The notes under the pieces: model-generated | The model's database searches: none | Told to the model about the DNA's origin: nothing | The model's input: the letters and a program-made list of their open reading frames with translations, nothing else | Source of the DNA: Lentisphaeria bacterium | GTDB lineage: Bacteria > Verrucomicrobiota > Lentisphaeria > Victivallales > Victivallaceae | DNA: 42,009 bases | Direction of reading: 5' to 3' | NCBI GenBank assembly: GCA_017508135.1 | Contig: JAFVZN010000078.1 | Location: forward strand, 1 to 42,009 | Program-made: the position numbers and the translations under genes | Part shown: piece after piece, positions 26,300 to 34,785 of the stretch | Layout: every line of letters starts with the position of its first letter | Position numbering within the stretch: position 1 is the first letter of the stretch

Positions 26300-28351
26300 A
26301 TGTTTGACGTCGCTATGGTAAAAAAGACTGCGGACACCATCCGCGTTCTTTCCGCTGAAGCTATTCAGAAGGCAAAATCCGGTCACCCCGGTATGCCCAT
26401 GGGATGCGCAGATTACGCTGCCGTGCTCTGGAGCAAATATCTCCGGCACAATCCCGCCAACCCCAACTGGATCGGTCGTGACCGCTTTATCCTCTCCGCC
26501 GGACATGGTTCAATGCTTATTTACAGCTTGCTCCATTTGTTCGAATACGGTCTGGATATGGAAGAACTCAAGAACTTCCGTCAGTGGGGCAGCTTGACCC
26601 CGGGTCATCCGGAATACGGTCATACTGATGGTATCGAAGTTACCACCGGTCCCCTCGGAAGCGGTTTCTCCTCCGCCGTCGGTATGGCGATCGCCAACCG
26701 TCACTTCGCCGCCCGCACCGGTCTGGACAAGAGCGGTATCTACAACAACAAGATCTTTATCGTCTCCGGTGACGGCTGCATGATGGAAGGCTGTACCAGC
26801 GAATCCGCTTCTCTTGCCGGTCACTTGAAACTGGACGAACTGGTCGTCTTCTACGATGACAACAACATCTCCATCGAAGGCAACACCGCGATCGCCTTCA
26901 CCGAAGATGTCGCCGCCCGCTTTGCCGCCTACAACTGGCGCGTGATCCGCTGTGACGATGCCAACGATGTGGAAAAAGTCGATGCCGCTCTGGCGGAAGC
27001 TGTCGTTTCCGACGGCCGTCCGACCATCATCGTCGGTAAGACCAAAATCGGTTTCGGTGCCCCCAACAAGCAGGGTAAATCCAGTGCCCACGGCGAACCT
27101 CTCGGTGACGAAGAACTCGCCGCGCTCCGCGCCAATCTGGGCTACACCGCCGCGCCCTTCACCGTTGCGGACGATGTCAAAGCCTACTGCGCCAACCGCG
27201 TTGCCGAACTCAAAGCTGAAGCTGCGGAATGGGATAAAAAGTATCAGGCGTTCCTCGATGCTGATGCCGACCGCGCCAAATTGATTTCCAGCTACCTCAA
27301 CCAGACCGTCCCCGCCGACATCGAAGCCCAGCTGAAAGCGGCGGCTCCGATCGACAAACCGACCGCCTCCCGCGCCAGCAGCGGTGTGGTCCTGCAGAAG
27401 GCGGCGGAACTGGTTCCGGCTCTCTTCGGCGGTGCCGCTGACCTTGCTCCGTCCACCAAGAGCAACGTCAAAGACGGCGGCGAATTCGGACCGGACAACT
27501 ACGCCGGACGCAACATCCACTTCGGTGTGCGCGAATTTGCCATGGGTCTTGCCGCCAACGGTATGGCTCTCAACGGAACTGCCATCCCCTACTGCTCCAC
27601 CTTCTTCGTCTTCTGCGACTATCTGAAACCCGCCATCCGTCTGGCGGCTATCCAGCGTCTGCACGTTATCTACATCTTCACCCACGACTCCTTCTATGTC
27701 GGTGAAGACGGCCCCACCCACGAACCCATCGAACAGATCGCCATGCTCCGCAGTATTCCCGGAGTCACGGTCATCCGTCCGGCGAACGCCAACGAAGTCG
27801 CTTCCGCCTGGGCAACTGCGCTGCAGGCCGATGGTCCGGTGGTGCTGCTGCTGACCCGTCAGGATCTCGCTCCCTACGCTCCGGAAGTCGCTGATAAGGT
27901 CGACGTTTCCAAGGGTGCGTATGTGGTCGATGATGAAGAAGACTTTCAGATCATCCTTCTCGCCACCGGAAGTGAAGTGAACCTCGCTCTGGAAAGTGCC
28001 AAGCTAATCCGCGAAAAAGGCGACAAGGTTCGCGTTGTCTCCATGCCGTCTCAGGAACTCTTCCTCCAGCAGGATATCGAATATCAGGATGAGGTCCTGC
28101 CCTACGGTCTGGTTCCCATCGTCTCCATCGAAGCCGCCAGCACCTTCGGCTGGGAACGCTTCACCGGTCTGGAAGGTCTGACCATCGGTCTCAACCACTT
28201 CGGTGCTTCTGCGCCGTACAAAGTTCTCGCTGACAAATTCGGATTCACTCCGGAAGGCATCGTCGAACAGATCTACGATGCTTTCAGCTGTGATGATGAT
28301 GATGAAGAAGGCGGCTGCTCCTGCGGCTGTCACGGTCACTGCGGCGAGTAA
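26300..28351 (+). CDS. tkt: transketolase with acidic Cys/His-rich tail
   Basis: A 683-aa full-length transketolase. The N-terminal TPP domain has KSGHPGMPMGCADYAAVLW, TPGHPEYGHTDGIEVTTGPLG and the thiamine/metal motif GDGCMMEGCTSE...NN. The pyrimidine domain (FVFCDYLKPAIRLAAI, HDSFYVGEDGPTHEPIEQ) and the C-terminal domain follow. It exchanges two-carbon units between pentose and triose/hexose phosphates. The last 21 residues (acidic DDDDEE, then five Cys and two His) are not part of the normal fold. I use ATG 26300 with AAAGGAG upstream. Codon use suggests high expression. A terminator follows. Confidence 0.95.
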   Translation: MFDVAMVKKTADTIRVLSAEAIQKAKSGHPGMPMGCADYAAVLWSKYLRHNPANPNWIGRDRFILSAGHGSMLIYSLLHLFEYGLDMEELKNFRQWGSLTPGHPEYGHTDGIEVTTGPLGSGFSSAVGMAIANRHFAARTGLDKSGIYNNKIFIVSGDGCMMEGCTSESASLAGHLKLDELVVFYDDNNISIEGNTAIAFTEDVAARFAAYNWRVIRCDDANDVEKVDAALAEAVVSDGRPTIIVGKTKIGFGAPNKQGKSSAHGEPLGDEELAALRANLGYTAAPFTVADDVKAYCANRVAELKAEAAEWDKKYQAFLDADADRAKLISSYLNQTVPADIEAQLKAAAPIDKPTASRASSGVVLQKAAELVPALFGGAADLAPSTKSNVKDGGEFGPDNYAGRNIHFGVREFAMGLAANGMALNGTAIPYCSTFFVFCDYLKPAIRLAAIQRLHVIYIFTHDSFYVGEDGPTHEPIEQIAMLRSIPGVTVIRPANANEVASAWATALQADGPVVLLLTRQDLAPYAPEVADKVDVSKGAYVVDDEEDFQIILLATGSEVNLALESAKLIREKGDKVRVVSMPSQELFLQQDIEYQDEVLPYGLVPIVSIEAASTFGWERFTGLEGLTIGLNHFGASAPYKVLADKFGFTPEGIVEQIYDAFSCDDDDEEGGCSCGCHGHCGE

Positions 28352-28379
28352 TCAGTTTTACGCAGAGTAAAAAAAGCTG

Positions 28380-28415
28380 TTCCGCCGGGGGTGAGTGACT
28401 TCCGGCGGAATTTTT
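28380..28415 (+). terminator. Rho-independent terminator after transketolase
   Basis: TTCCGCCGG (28380-28388) pairs perfectly with CCGGCGGAA (28402-28410), followed by TTTTT. It lies 29 bp after the tkt stop codon and immediately before the phosphohexomutase gene. Confidence 0.85.
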
Positions 28416-28441
28416 CTTGAATGAAGAGAGGAGAAATTATC

Positions 28442-29758
28442 ATGTCAGGGATTTTCAAAGCGTATGATATACGGGGTATTTTCCCCGGAGAGATCAATGA
28501 AGATATGGCGTATGCCATCGGCAGAGCGTATATCGAATTCACCGGTGCCAGAAAGGTGGTCATCGGCAGAGATATGCGCCCGCATTCAGAAGACCTTTTC
28601 CGTGGTCTGAGCCGGGGAATCATGGAACAGGGTGCCGATGTGGTCGATATCGGTTTGTGTTCCACTCCGCAGAGTTACTTTGCCAACGGCACACTGGATG
28701 CCGACGGCAGTGTGATGATAACTGCAAGCCACAATCCGGGCGAGTGGAACGGTTTCAAACTCTGCCGCGAACAGGCGATCCCGATCTCCGGCGCGACCGG
28801 CATAATGGATATACAGAAGATCGTGGAAAACCGTTCCTGGAAAAATCCTGCGCGCACCGGAAAACTTTCCACCTACGATATCGCACCGGAGTATGGCGCA
28901 TATCTGCGCAGTTTTGCCAAACTCGACCGCAAACTTGATGTGGTCGTCGATTATGCCAACGCCATGGGGTTGTATGAGATCGCCGGGATCACCCAGCTGT
29001 TCAACATCATCCCGCTCTACGACAAACTGGACGGGACCTTCCCCAACCATGAAGCCAATCCGCTGAAAACCGACACACTGGATGCCATCCGTGCCAAAGT
29101 GCGCGAAACCGGAGCCGATTTCGGTGCCGCGTTTGACGGCGATGCCGACCGGTGCGGATTTATTGATGACAAAGGTGATATCATCCCGATGGATCTCTTT
29201 ACCGCACTGATCGCGCAGGATATCCTTTCCCGGGGACCGGCAACGATATTGTACGACTTGCGCAGCAGCCGTGCGGTGCCGGAGTGCATCCGTGCCAACG
29301 GCGGAACTGCTATCCAGAGCCGGGTCGGACACGCATTCATCAAGGCGCAGATGCGGGAAAACAATGCGGTTTTCGCGGGTGAGCTTTCCGGACACTACTA
29401 CTTCAAGCAGAACTACACCGCCGAATCCCAGGGCTTGGCGATGATAATGCTTGCCAATCTCATCTGTGCCAAAAAAATGCCGCTCCATACCCTGATCGCC
29501 CCGTTGAAAAAATATTTTTCCAGCGGAGAGATCAATTCAAAAGTTGCCGATGTCAAACCGGTACTGGATGCCATCCGTGCCAGGTACACCGACGGCAATA
29601 TGTTTGAACTTGACGGCATCTCGGTCGAATATGATAAGTGGTGGTTCAATATCCGTGCATCCAACACGGAACCGCTGCTTCGCCTGATCGTCGAAGCCGA
29701 CACGCCGGAGCTTATGGAGAGCAAAAAAGCTGAATTGCTGAAAATCATCCGGGGATGA
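28442..29758 (+). CDS. phosphomannomutase/phosphoglucomutase
   Basis: A 438-aa alpha-D-phosphohexomutase. The phosphoserine loop TASHNP has S96, the metal-binding loop is DGDADR, the sugar-specificity segment is GELSGHYYF, and the C-terminal phosphate-binding loop is RASNTEPLLRLIVE. It interconverts hexose 1- and 6-phosphates for nucleotide-sugar synthesis and glycogen or glycan use. GEMSG/GELSG-type loops are found in bifunctional PMM/PGM enzymes. Start ATG 28442 with GAGGAG upstream; an ATG at 28421 is less well placed. It is followed by the Nudix and purE genes. Confidence 0.94.
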   Translation: MSGIFKAYDIRGIFPGEINEDMAYAIGRAYIEFTGARKVVIGRDMRPHSEDLFRGLSRGIMEQGADVVDIGLCSTPQSYFANGTLDADGSVMITASHNPGEWNGFKLCREQAIPISGATGIMDIQKIVENRSWKNPARTGKLSTYDIAPEYGAYLRSFAKLDRKLDVVVDYANAMGLYEIAGITQLFNIIPLYDKLDGTFPNHEANPLKTDTLDAIRAKVRETGADFGAAFDGDADRCGFIDDKGDIIPMDLFTALIAQDILSRGPATILYDLRSSRAVPECIRANGGTAIQSRVGHAFIKAQMRENNAVFAGELSGHYYFKQNYTAESQGLAMIMLANLICAKKMPLHTLIAPLKKYFSSGEINSKVADVKPVLDAIRARYTDGNMFELDGISVEYDKWWFNIRASNTEPLLRLIVEADTPELMESKKAELLKIIRG

Positions 29759-29764
29759 AACGCT

Positions 29765-30286
29765 GTGGAAGAGCTTTTTGACATCTATGACCGGGAGGGC
29801 AGACATATCGGCACTGCGCCGCGTTCCCGCTGTCACGGTGATCCGTCGCTGATCCATCGTACCAGTCATGTGGTGGTCATCCATCCGGAGAATGGAAGCA
29901 TTCTTTTGCAGAAACGGAATTTGCAGAAAGATATCCAGCCGGGGAAATGGGATACCGCCGTCGGCGGTCATCTGGCACTGGGGGAAGATCATCTTACCGG
30001 AGCCAGACGGGAGCTGGCAGAGGAACTCGGCATCAATGGCGATGTGGAACTGTTCCATATCTTCGATTCAAAGATACGCAATGAGATCGAATCTGAGGAT
30101 GTGCGTATATTCGGAACATATATCGCAGATGGCTTCATCTTTGATCCCGGCGAGATCGACGAAATCCGTTTCTGGCAGCGGTATGAGCTTGAAAATCCGG
30201 AGTTGCAGAAAGATTTCACCCCGAATCTGATAACGGAACTTGAACAATTGAAAGCCGACGGAAGATTTTATCCGCCGGAGAACTGA
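29765..30286 (+). CDS. Nudix hydrolase (IPP-isomerase-like subgroup)
   Basis: A 173-aa protein with GTG start, 6 bp after the previous stop. The Nudix box runs from G68 to I90, with E74, R82, E83, E86, E87 and G89 all present (GHLALGEDHLTGARREL). The N-terminus MEELFDIYDREGRHIG resembles the YfcD/IDI-like branch. These hydrolyse nucleoside diphosphate derivatives; the specific substrate is not predictable. It lies between phosphohexomutase and purE, probably in one transcript. Confidence 0.9.
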   Translation: MEELFDIYDREGRHIGTAPRSRCHGDPSLIHRTSHVVVIHPENGSILLQKRNLQKDIQPGKWDTAVGGHLALGEDHLTGARRELAEELGINGDVELFHIFDSKIRNEIESEDVRIFGTYIADGFIFDPGEIDEIRFWQRYELENPELQKDFTPNLITELEQLKADGRFYPPEN

Positions 30287-30307
30287 AACAAATAAAGGAG
30301 TTTTCCT

Positions 30308-30805
30308 ATGGTTGGAATTCTTATGGGCAGTAAAAGTGACCTCGATGTGGTTCGCAACGCCTTTGATGTGCTGGATTCTTTCGGTGTGCCGTTCAAGGCA
30401 CGCATCCTCTCCGCGCACCGCACGCCGCAGGAAGCGGCAGAGTTTGCTGAAAATGCAGAAAAAAACGGTATCAAAGTTCTCATTTGTGCCGCCGGTATGG
30501 CAGCTCACCTCGGCGGTGTGATCGCGGCGCATACCACGCTCCCGGTGGTGGGTATCCCCATGGTCTCAGAACCGTTCAAAGCCGCAGATTCACTGCTTTC
30601 TGTTGTGCAGATGCCGCCTGGCATCCCCGTGGCAGCTGTGACATGCGGCAAAGCCGGCGCCAGGAACGCGGCACTGTACGCCGTCAGCATTCTTGCACTT
30701 GGCGACAGTGAACTTGCCGCCAAGTTGAAAGATTTCCGCGCCAAACAGCGCGAGCAGGTCCTCTCCGCCGATGCGGAACTTCAGGAGGAACTGCGCAACC
30801 GTTAA
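30308..30805 (+). CDS. purE: N5-carboxyaminoimidazole ribonucleotide mutase
   Basis: A 165-aa class I PurE. GSKSDLDVVRNAFDVL at the N-terminus, SAHRTPQEAAEFA and CAAGMAAHLGGVIAAHT carry the active-site Ser, Asp and His residues, and LPVVGIPM follows. It moves the carboxyl group of N5-CAIR to CAIR in purine synthesis. The RBS AAAGGAG precedes the ATG. No purK is nearby. Confidence 0.96.
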   Translation: MVGILMGSKSDLDVVRNAFDVLDSFGVPFKARILSAHRTPQEAAEFAENAEKNGIKVLICAAGMAAHLGGVIAAHTTLPVVGIPMVSEPFKAADSLLSVVQMPPGIPVAAVTCGKAGARNAALYAVSILALGDSELAAKLKDFRAKQREQVLSADAELQEELRNR

Positions 30806-30820
30806 AGGTTGCTGTAAATT

Positions 30821-30866
30821 TGATATGCACTTCTTCAGTTGTGTCCAACTTTGGAGGTGCATATCA
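30821..30866 (+). repeat. long hairpin downstream of purE
   Basis: TGATATGCACTTC (30821-30833) pairs with GAGGTGCATATCA (30854-30866) with one wobble, and inside it AGTTG (30837-30841) pairs with CAACT (30846-30850). No T-run follows, so it is not a standard terminator. GGAGGT within the right arm lies nine bases before an ATG at 30868 that opens a repeat-A-like frame. Confidence 0.6.
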
Positions 30867-30867
30867 G

Positions 30868-30985
30868 ATGATCCGTTTGCGACCAAACGGGAGCAAACAT
30901 ACCACGTTATTTTTCTGTGAGAGACCTCTTGCGGCTCTTATAATATCCCGAAAAGGGAGGTTTTCCACTCCCCGCGAATCACCGG
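30868..30985 (+). repeat. diverged copy of repeat A with start codon and SD
   Basis: GCGACCAAACGGGAGCAAA at 30880-30898 matches GCGACCAACGGGAGCAAAA of the copies at 38189 and 38356. From ATG 30868 the frame reads RLRPNGSKHTTLFF and later SRKGRFSTPRESP, resembling FLRPTGAKNTSLFP and VKRGFPLP of the other copies. The palindrome has decayed. The frame continues antisense into rnfE, so this is a repeat relic rather than a confident gene. No other gene lies in this 180-bp gap. Confidence 0.55.
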
Positions 30986-31654
30986 TTACTTACAGATACG
31001 GCAGCTGCGGCAATCCAGACCTTTCGGCGGGACGTAGAGGCGTCCTTCTTTTATTGCTTTGCGGCGGTTGCAGAAGTTTTTGAATGCCAATATACATCCG
31101 ACGATGATAAATGCTCCCGGTGCTGCTGCCGGAAGGAGAAAATCAGTTGTCCATGCCGTGATTATTTTGACTTCAAAGACGGAACCGCTGCTCAAAAACT
31201 CTCTTATCGCCCCCAGCATAGTCAAAGTCAGTGCAAAGCCCAAACCCATTCCCGCTCCGTCCAGCATTGAGCGGAAGAAGCCGTTTTGCGCCGCGAACGC
31301 TTCCGCCCGTCCCAGCACGATGCAGTTCACCACGATCAGCGGGATAAATATTCCCAACGCCTGACACAGCGACGGCGGAGCGTATGCCTGCATCAGCAGA
31401 TGCACCACTGTTACAAAGGTTGCTATCACCACGATATAAACCGGAATACGGATCTTCTGCGGTGTGATACCGGCGATAAGGCTGATAACGGCGTTGCTGC
31501 CGATAAGGACGCAGGTCGTTGCCAGTCCCATGCCGAGCCCGTTGCTGGCACTGCTGGTGACGGCGAGAGTGGGACAGGTTCCCAGAAGCAGAACCAGTAC
31601 CGGATTTTCTTTCCACACTCCTTTGGCAAAATCCTGCCACAACGAATTTTTCAT
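30986..31654 (-). CDS. rnfE: Rnf complex subunit E
   Basis: A 222-aa integral membrane protein of the RnfE/NqrD family with about six hydrophobic segments. The N-terminal WKENPVLVLLLGTCPTLAVTSS and the central LMQAYAPPSLCQALGIFIPLIVVNCIVLGRAEAFA are family signatures. With RnfA it forms the membrane core holding a [2Fe-2S] cluster. Last gene of the operon; the start overlaps rnfG by 4 bp (ATGA). The C-terminal tail contains CNRRKAIKEG and ends in CRSCRICK, whose extra cysteines are unusual. Confidence 0.94.
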   Translation of the reverse strand: MKNSLWQDFAKGVWKENPVLVLLLGTCPTLAVTSSASNGLGMGLATTCVLIGSNAVISLIAGITPQKIRIPVYIVVIATFVTVVHLLMQAYAPPSLCQALGIFIPLIVVNCIVLGRAEAFAAQNGFFRSMLDGAGMGLGFALTLTMLGAIREFLSSGSVFEVKIITAWTTDFLLPAAAPGAFIIVGCILAFKNFCNRRKAIKEGRLYVPPKGLDCRSCRICK

Positions 31655-32304
31655 TTTGCGGCCTCCTGTTCAAATTTTTCTCTGGCGGCGGTGAAATTGG
31701 CGGCGGCGGCATTGACCAGTCCGGTCACGGCGCGGCTGGTTACGGTCGCTCCGGTGCGGTAGATCATTTCTCCACCATCTTTGGTGATTTTCCAGGAAGT
31801 TCCCGGGGCGGCTTTTTTACCGTGGAACTGATCCAGCACCGGATTGGACGGCAAACCTTCCGGCACGGGAGAAAAGAGGTTGAATATGGTTTTCTGAAAC
31901 TTGCGTTCGCACACCGCCGCACCCAAACCCGGAGTTTCCTTGTGTTCCAGTATGTATACGGCGAGGATCGTTCCTGCGGTATCGAAACTTACGATGGCAT
32001 CTATTTTGCCGCCGTAACCGTTGTTTTCCGACACTTTTGCCGCAAATCCGACGATCTTGTTCTGATACTTTGCGACGGCATACTCCACGCCGTTGACATT
32101 GATTTTTGATGCGGTCATATCATTGTCGAACTCGGGGAGGTTCAAATTTTTCAATGCGGCAAGTTCAGCTTTCACGCTTGCACTTTTTATCGGTTCGGCG
32201 GTCATTTGTGAGACCAGTGCCAATATTCCCGCCGCCACGATGCCGGTGATGCCGAGAAAACCGGAAAGCACCCAGATGTTTTCACTGTTGCGGATATTAC
32301 TCAT
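31651..32304 (-). CDS. rnfG: Rnf complex flavoprotein subunit G
   Basis: A 217-aa protein with an N-terminal membrane anchor (GFLGITGIVAAGILALVS, about 15-32) and an extracytoplasmic FMN-binding domain. TGATVTS (184-190) is the motif in which a Thr is covalently flavinylated through phosphodiester linkage. HKETPGLGAAV (121-131) is also typical. I use ATG 32304, which overlaps the end of rnfD by 8 bp. It transfers electrons between RnfD/E and the rest of the Rnf complex. Confidence 0.93.
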   Translation of the reverse strand: MSNIRNSENIWVLSGFLGITGIVAAGILALVSQMTAEPIKSASVKAELAALKNLNLPEFDNDMTASKINVNGVEYAVAKYQNKIVGFAAKVSENNGYGGKIDAIVSFDTAGTILAVYILEHKETPGLGAAVCERKFQKTIFNLFSPVPEGLPSNPVLDQFHGKKAAPGTSWKITKDGGEMIYRTGATVTSRAVTGLVNAAAANFTAAREKFEQEAAK

Positions 32305-33436
32305 GAGCGTTGACCTTTTCACGTTTGGGAACAAAACCGAACGGCCGTTTGCCGCACCATCTGTCGATAAGCGGAACCAGCGCGTTCATAAAGAGAATGG
32401 CGAAACTTACGCCCTCCGGATAATTTCCCCACAGCCGGATAACACTGGTCAATATGCCGCAACCGCAGGCAAAAACCGCACATCCGCGCCCGGTTATCGG
32501 GCTGGTGACCATGTCGGTCGCCATAAAGATCGCGCCCAGCAGCAAGCCGCCGTTCAAGAGATGAAAGAGCGGATTCGGAGAAACTCCGGGCCAGATGGCG
32601 TTGACGGTTCCGGTTATCAGCATCACTGTGCCGATGAAGATCACCGGAACTTTCCAGTTTATCAGATTCAGGATCACCAGAATGAAGAAACCCAGTATCA
32701 GTGCCGGTGCGCAAGTTTCACCCAGACATCCGGCGCGGTCACCGACAGCGTAACGGGAGATCATCTCCCATGAATCAAGTTCGGTGAAATTATCTTCTGC
32801 TTTGAATGAGCGGTCGGTGATTTTCTCAATACTTTTCATCACCCCCAGCGGCGTGGCGCAACTGACACCGTCCAATGGCTCTCCGTTGTTTATCTTCTTT
32901 ATATTTTCCGCAGTGTAAAAGAGCTGCTTTTCCGGGTAATTTGTCTGTTTCATACCGCGTGACGGCGTCCACAATGTCATTGCCGCCGGAAGTGCGATCA
33001 GCAGTCCCACCCGCGCCACCAGTGCCGGATTGAAGGGGTTGTTGCCGATGCCGCCGTAAACTTGTTTCGCCAGCCAGATCGCCAGTATTGCCCCCAGCGG
33101 CGGAACGTAAAGCGGCACTGTCACCGGCAGGCACATCGCCAGCAGTACGCCGGTCACGCACGCAGAACAGTCAGAAATGTTCCGCCATACATCTTTGTCT
33201 GCAAGTTTGCACCAGAGTGCCTCCGCCGCAACACAGCACACTGCGGTGTAAAAAATAATAAACAGTGCCCGCATACCGAACAACCATGCTGATGCGGCGA
33301 TCTGCGGTATCAGTGCCAGCAGCACTCCGCCCATGATCTTGCGCAGTGAAGAACCGCTGCTCAAATGCGGTGACGAACTTAAAACCAGTTTTTCTCCGGT
33401 CGGCAGTTTTATATTATCATTGTCAACATCGGTCAT
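32297..33436 (-). CDS. rnfD: Rnf complex membrane flavoprotein subunit D
   Basis: A 379-aa integral membrane protein with about nine hydrophobic segments. The start of the family core is SSPHLSSGSSLRKIM (21-35), with the GNNPFNPALVARVGLLIALP segment at 131-150. The flavinylation motif is SCAT (192-195), with C in place of the more common G; T195 is the expected FMN attachment site. ATG 33436 follows GGAGAAAT, 5 bp after the rnfC stop. It takes part in ion translocation. Confidence 0.93.
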   Translation of the reverse strand: MTDVDNDNIKLPTGEKLVLSSSPHLSSGSSLRKIMGGVLLALIPQIAASAWLFGMRALFIIFYTAVCCVAAEALWCKLADKDVWRNISDCSACVTGVLLAMCLPVTVPLYVPPLGAILAIWLAKQVYGGIGNNPFNPALVARVGLLIALPAAMTLWTPSRGMKQTNYPEKQLFYTAENIKKINNGEPLDGVSCATPLGVMKSIEKITDRSFKAEDNFTELDSWEMISRYAVGDRAGCLGETCAPALILGFFILVILNLINWKVPVIFIGTVMLITGTVNAIWPGVSPNPLFHLLNGGLLLGAIFMATDMVTSPITGRGCAVFACGCGILTSVIRLWGNYPEGVSFAILFMNALVPLIDRWCGKRPFGFVPKREKVNAHE

Positions 33437-33441
33437 GATGG

Positions 33442-34785
33442 TTATTTCTCCTTGCTGGCGTTCATTTGTTTGCGTAATTCGGCTTTGGCATGGCGGACAT
33501 TCTGGATCAGCGGGCGATGGTCGGGGCAGACATAGGCGCAGGAACCGCATTCCATGCAGTCCATGATATGATTTTCTGCCGCCAGATCGAAACGTCCGGC
33601 TTCAATGGCGGTGGAGAGCAGACACGGAACCAGATTCATGGGACATCCCTGTACGCATCTGCCGCAGTGGATGCAGCCGCTGCTTTCAAAATTGTATGCC
33701 TGCTTTTGCGGTATCAGCAATATGCCGGAGGTGTTCTTGCACACCGGCACCTGAAATGATCTCTGGGCAAAGCCCATCATCGGACCTCCGAAAACCAGTT
33801 TGCCCGGTTCTTCGGTGATGCCTCCGGCGAAACGGACGGCTTCCAGAGCCGGAGTGCCTATCTTCAATTTGAAATTTCCCGGCTTGACCACGACCTCTCC
33901 GGTGACAGTGACGATGCGTTCTACTGACGGTATGCCCAGAGTCACTGCATCATCCAGTGCGGCGCAGGTGGCGACATTTTGCACGATACAGCCGGAATCC
34001 ATGGGCAGAGTTCCGGATCTGACGGTGCGCCCGGTGATGGCGTTTATCAGCTGTTTCTCCGAACCCTGAGGATAACGGACGCGCAGATATGCGATTTTGA
34101 CACCATAGTCTCCGGCGTAATGTTCCAATGCTGCGATCGCATCAAGTTTGTTGATTTCGACACCGACGAAGATATTTCCGATATTGAGTATGCGCCCGAG
34201 AATGGCGGCACCGCGAATAACCTTTTCCGGAAACTCCTGCATAAGCCGGTGGTCGGCGGTAAGATAAGGTTCACACTCTGCACCGTTGAGTATCAGGGTA
34301 TCCACGCTTTTGCCCTCCGGCGGGGAAAGTTTGACGTGAGTCGGAAAGGATGCTCCGCCCATGCCGACGATACCCGCTTCGATGACCCGCTGTTTGAGAA
34401 TGTCCACATCTGCATGCCGCCAATCGGGGATCGGAGCAAACGGAGAATCTGCTTCATCAAGACCGTCTGCAGATATCTCAATGGCAGAAGTCGGCACTCC
34501 ATGCGTTCCCTGAATGTCACGGATGTTGGACACGATGCCGCTGGTCGGGGAGTGCAAATTGGCGGAAACCGCACCATCTGCGGCGGCAAGCAGTTGATAT
34601 TTTTTTACCCGGTCACCTTTTTTGACGACCGGTATGGGGGGCTTCCCGGCGTTTTGTGCCAGAATGACAAAATATTTATCCAGCAGAGGCGCATTCTGTA
34701 CCGGAGTGTAACAGGTCAAACTCTTTCCATCGCCGTGAGGATGGATACCTCCGGCAAAGGTCATCACATTACGGGAACTTTTCAT
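33442..34785 (-). CDS. rnfC: Rnf complex NADH-binding subunit C
   Basis: A 447-aa peripheral subunit. GMGGASFPTHVKLSPPEGK in the first third is the NADH/FMN-binding Rossmann-like region. Two [4Fe-4S] motifs near the C-terminus are CIHCGRCVQGCP and CMECGSCAYVCP. It oxidises or reduces NAD(H) at the cytosolic face in exchange with ferredoxin through RnfB. The start overlaps rnfB by 4 bp. The long C-terminal extension of some proteobacterial RnfC proteins is absent. Confidence 0.95.
   Translation of the reverse strand: MKSSRNVMTFAGGIHPHGDGKSLTCYTPVQNAPLLDKYFVILAQNAGKPPIPVVKKGDRVKKYQLLAAADGAVSANLHSPTSGIVSNIRDIQGTHGVPTSAIEISADGLDEADSPFAPIPDWRHADVDILKQRVIEAGIVGMGGASFPTHVKLSPPEGKSVDTLILNGAECEPYLTADHRLMQEFPEKVIRGAAILGRILNIGNIFVGVEINKLDAIAALEHYAGDYGVKIAYLRVRYPQGSEKQLINAITGRTVRSGTLPMDSGCIVQNVATCAALDDAVTLGIPSVERIVTVTGEVVVKPGNFKLKIGTPALEAVRFAGGITEEPGKLVFGGPMMGFAQRSFQVPVCKNTSGILLIPQKQAYNFESSGCIHCGRCVQGCPMNLVPCLLSTAIEAGRFDLAAENHIMDCMECGSCAYVCPDHRPLIQNVRHAKAELRKQMNASKEK

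Noticed and set aside
26510-27721. 403-codon open frame antisense to transketolase
   Set aside because: Gly/Val-rich low-complexity translation typical of the reverse of a strongly codon-biased gene.
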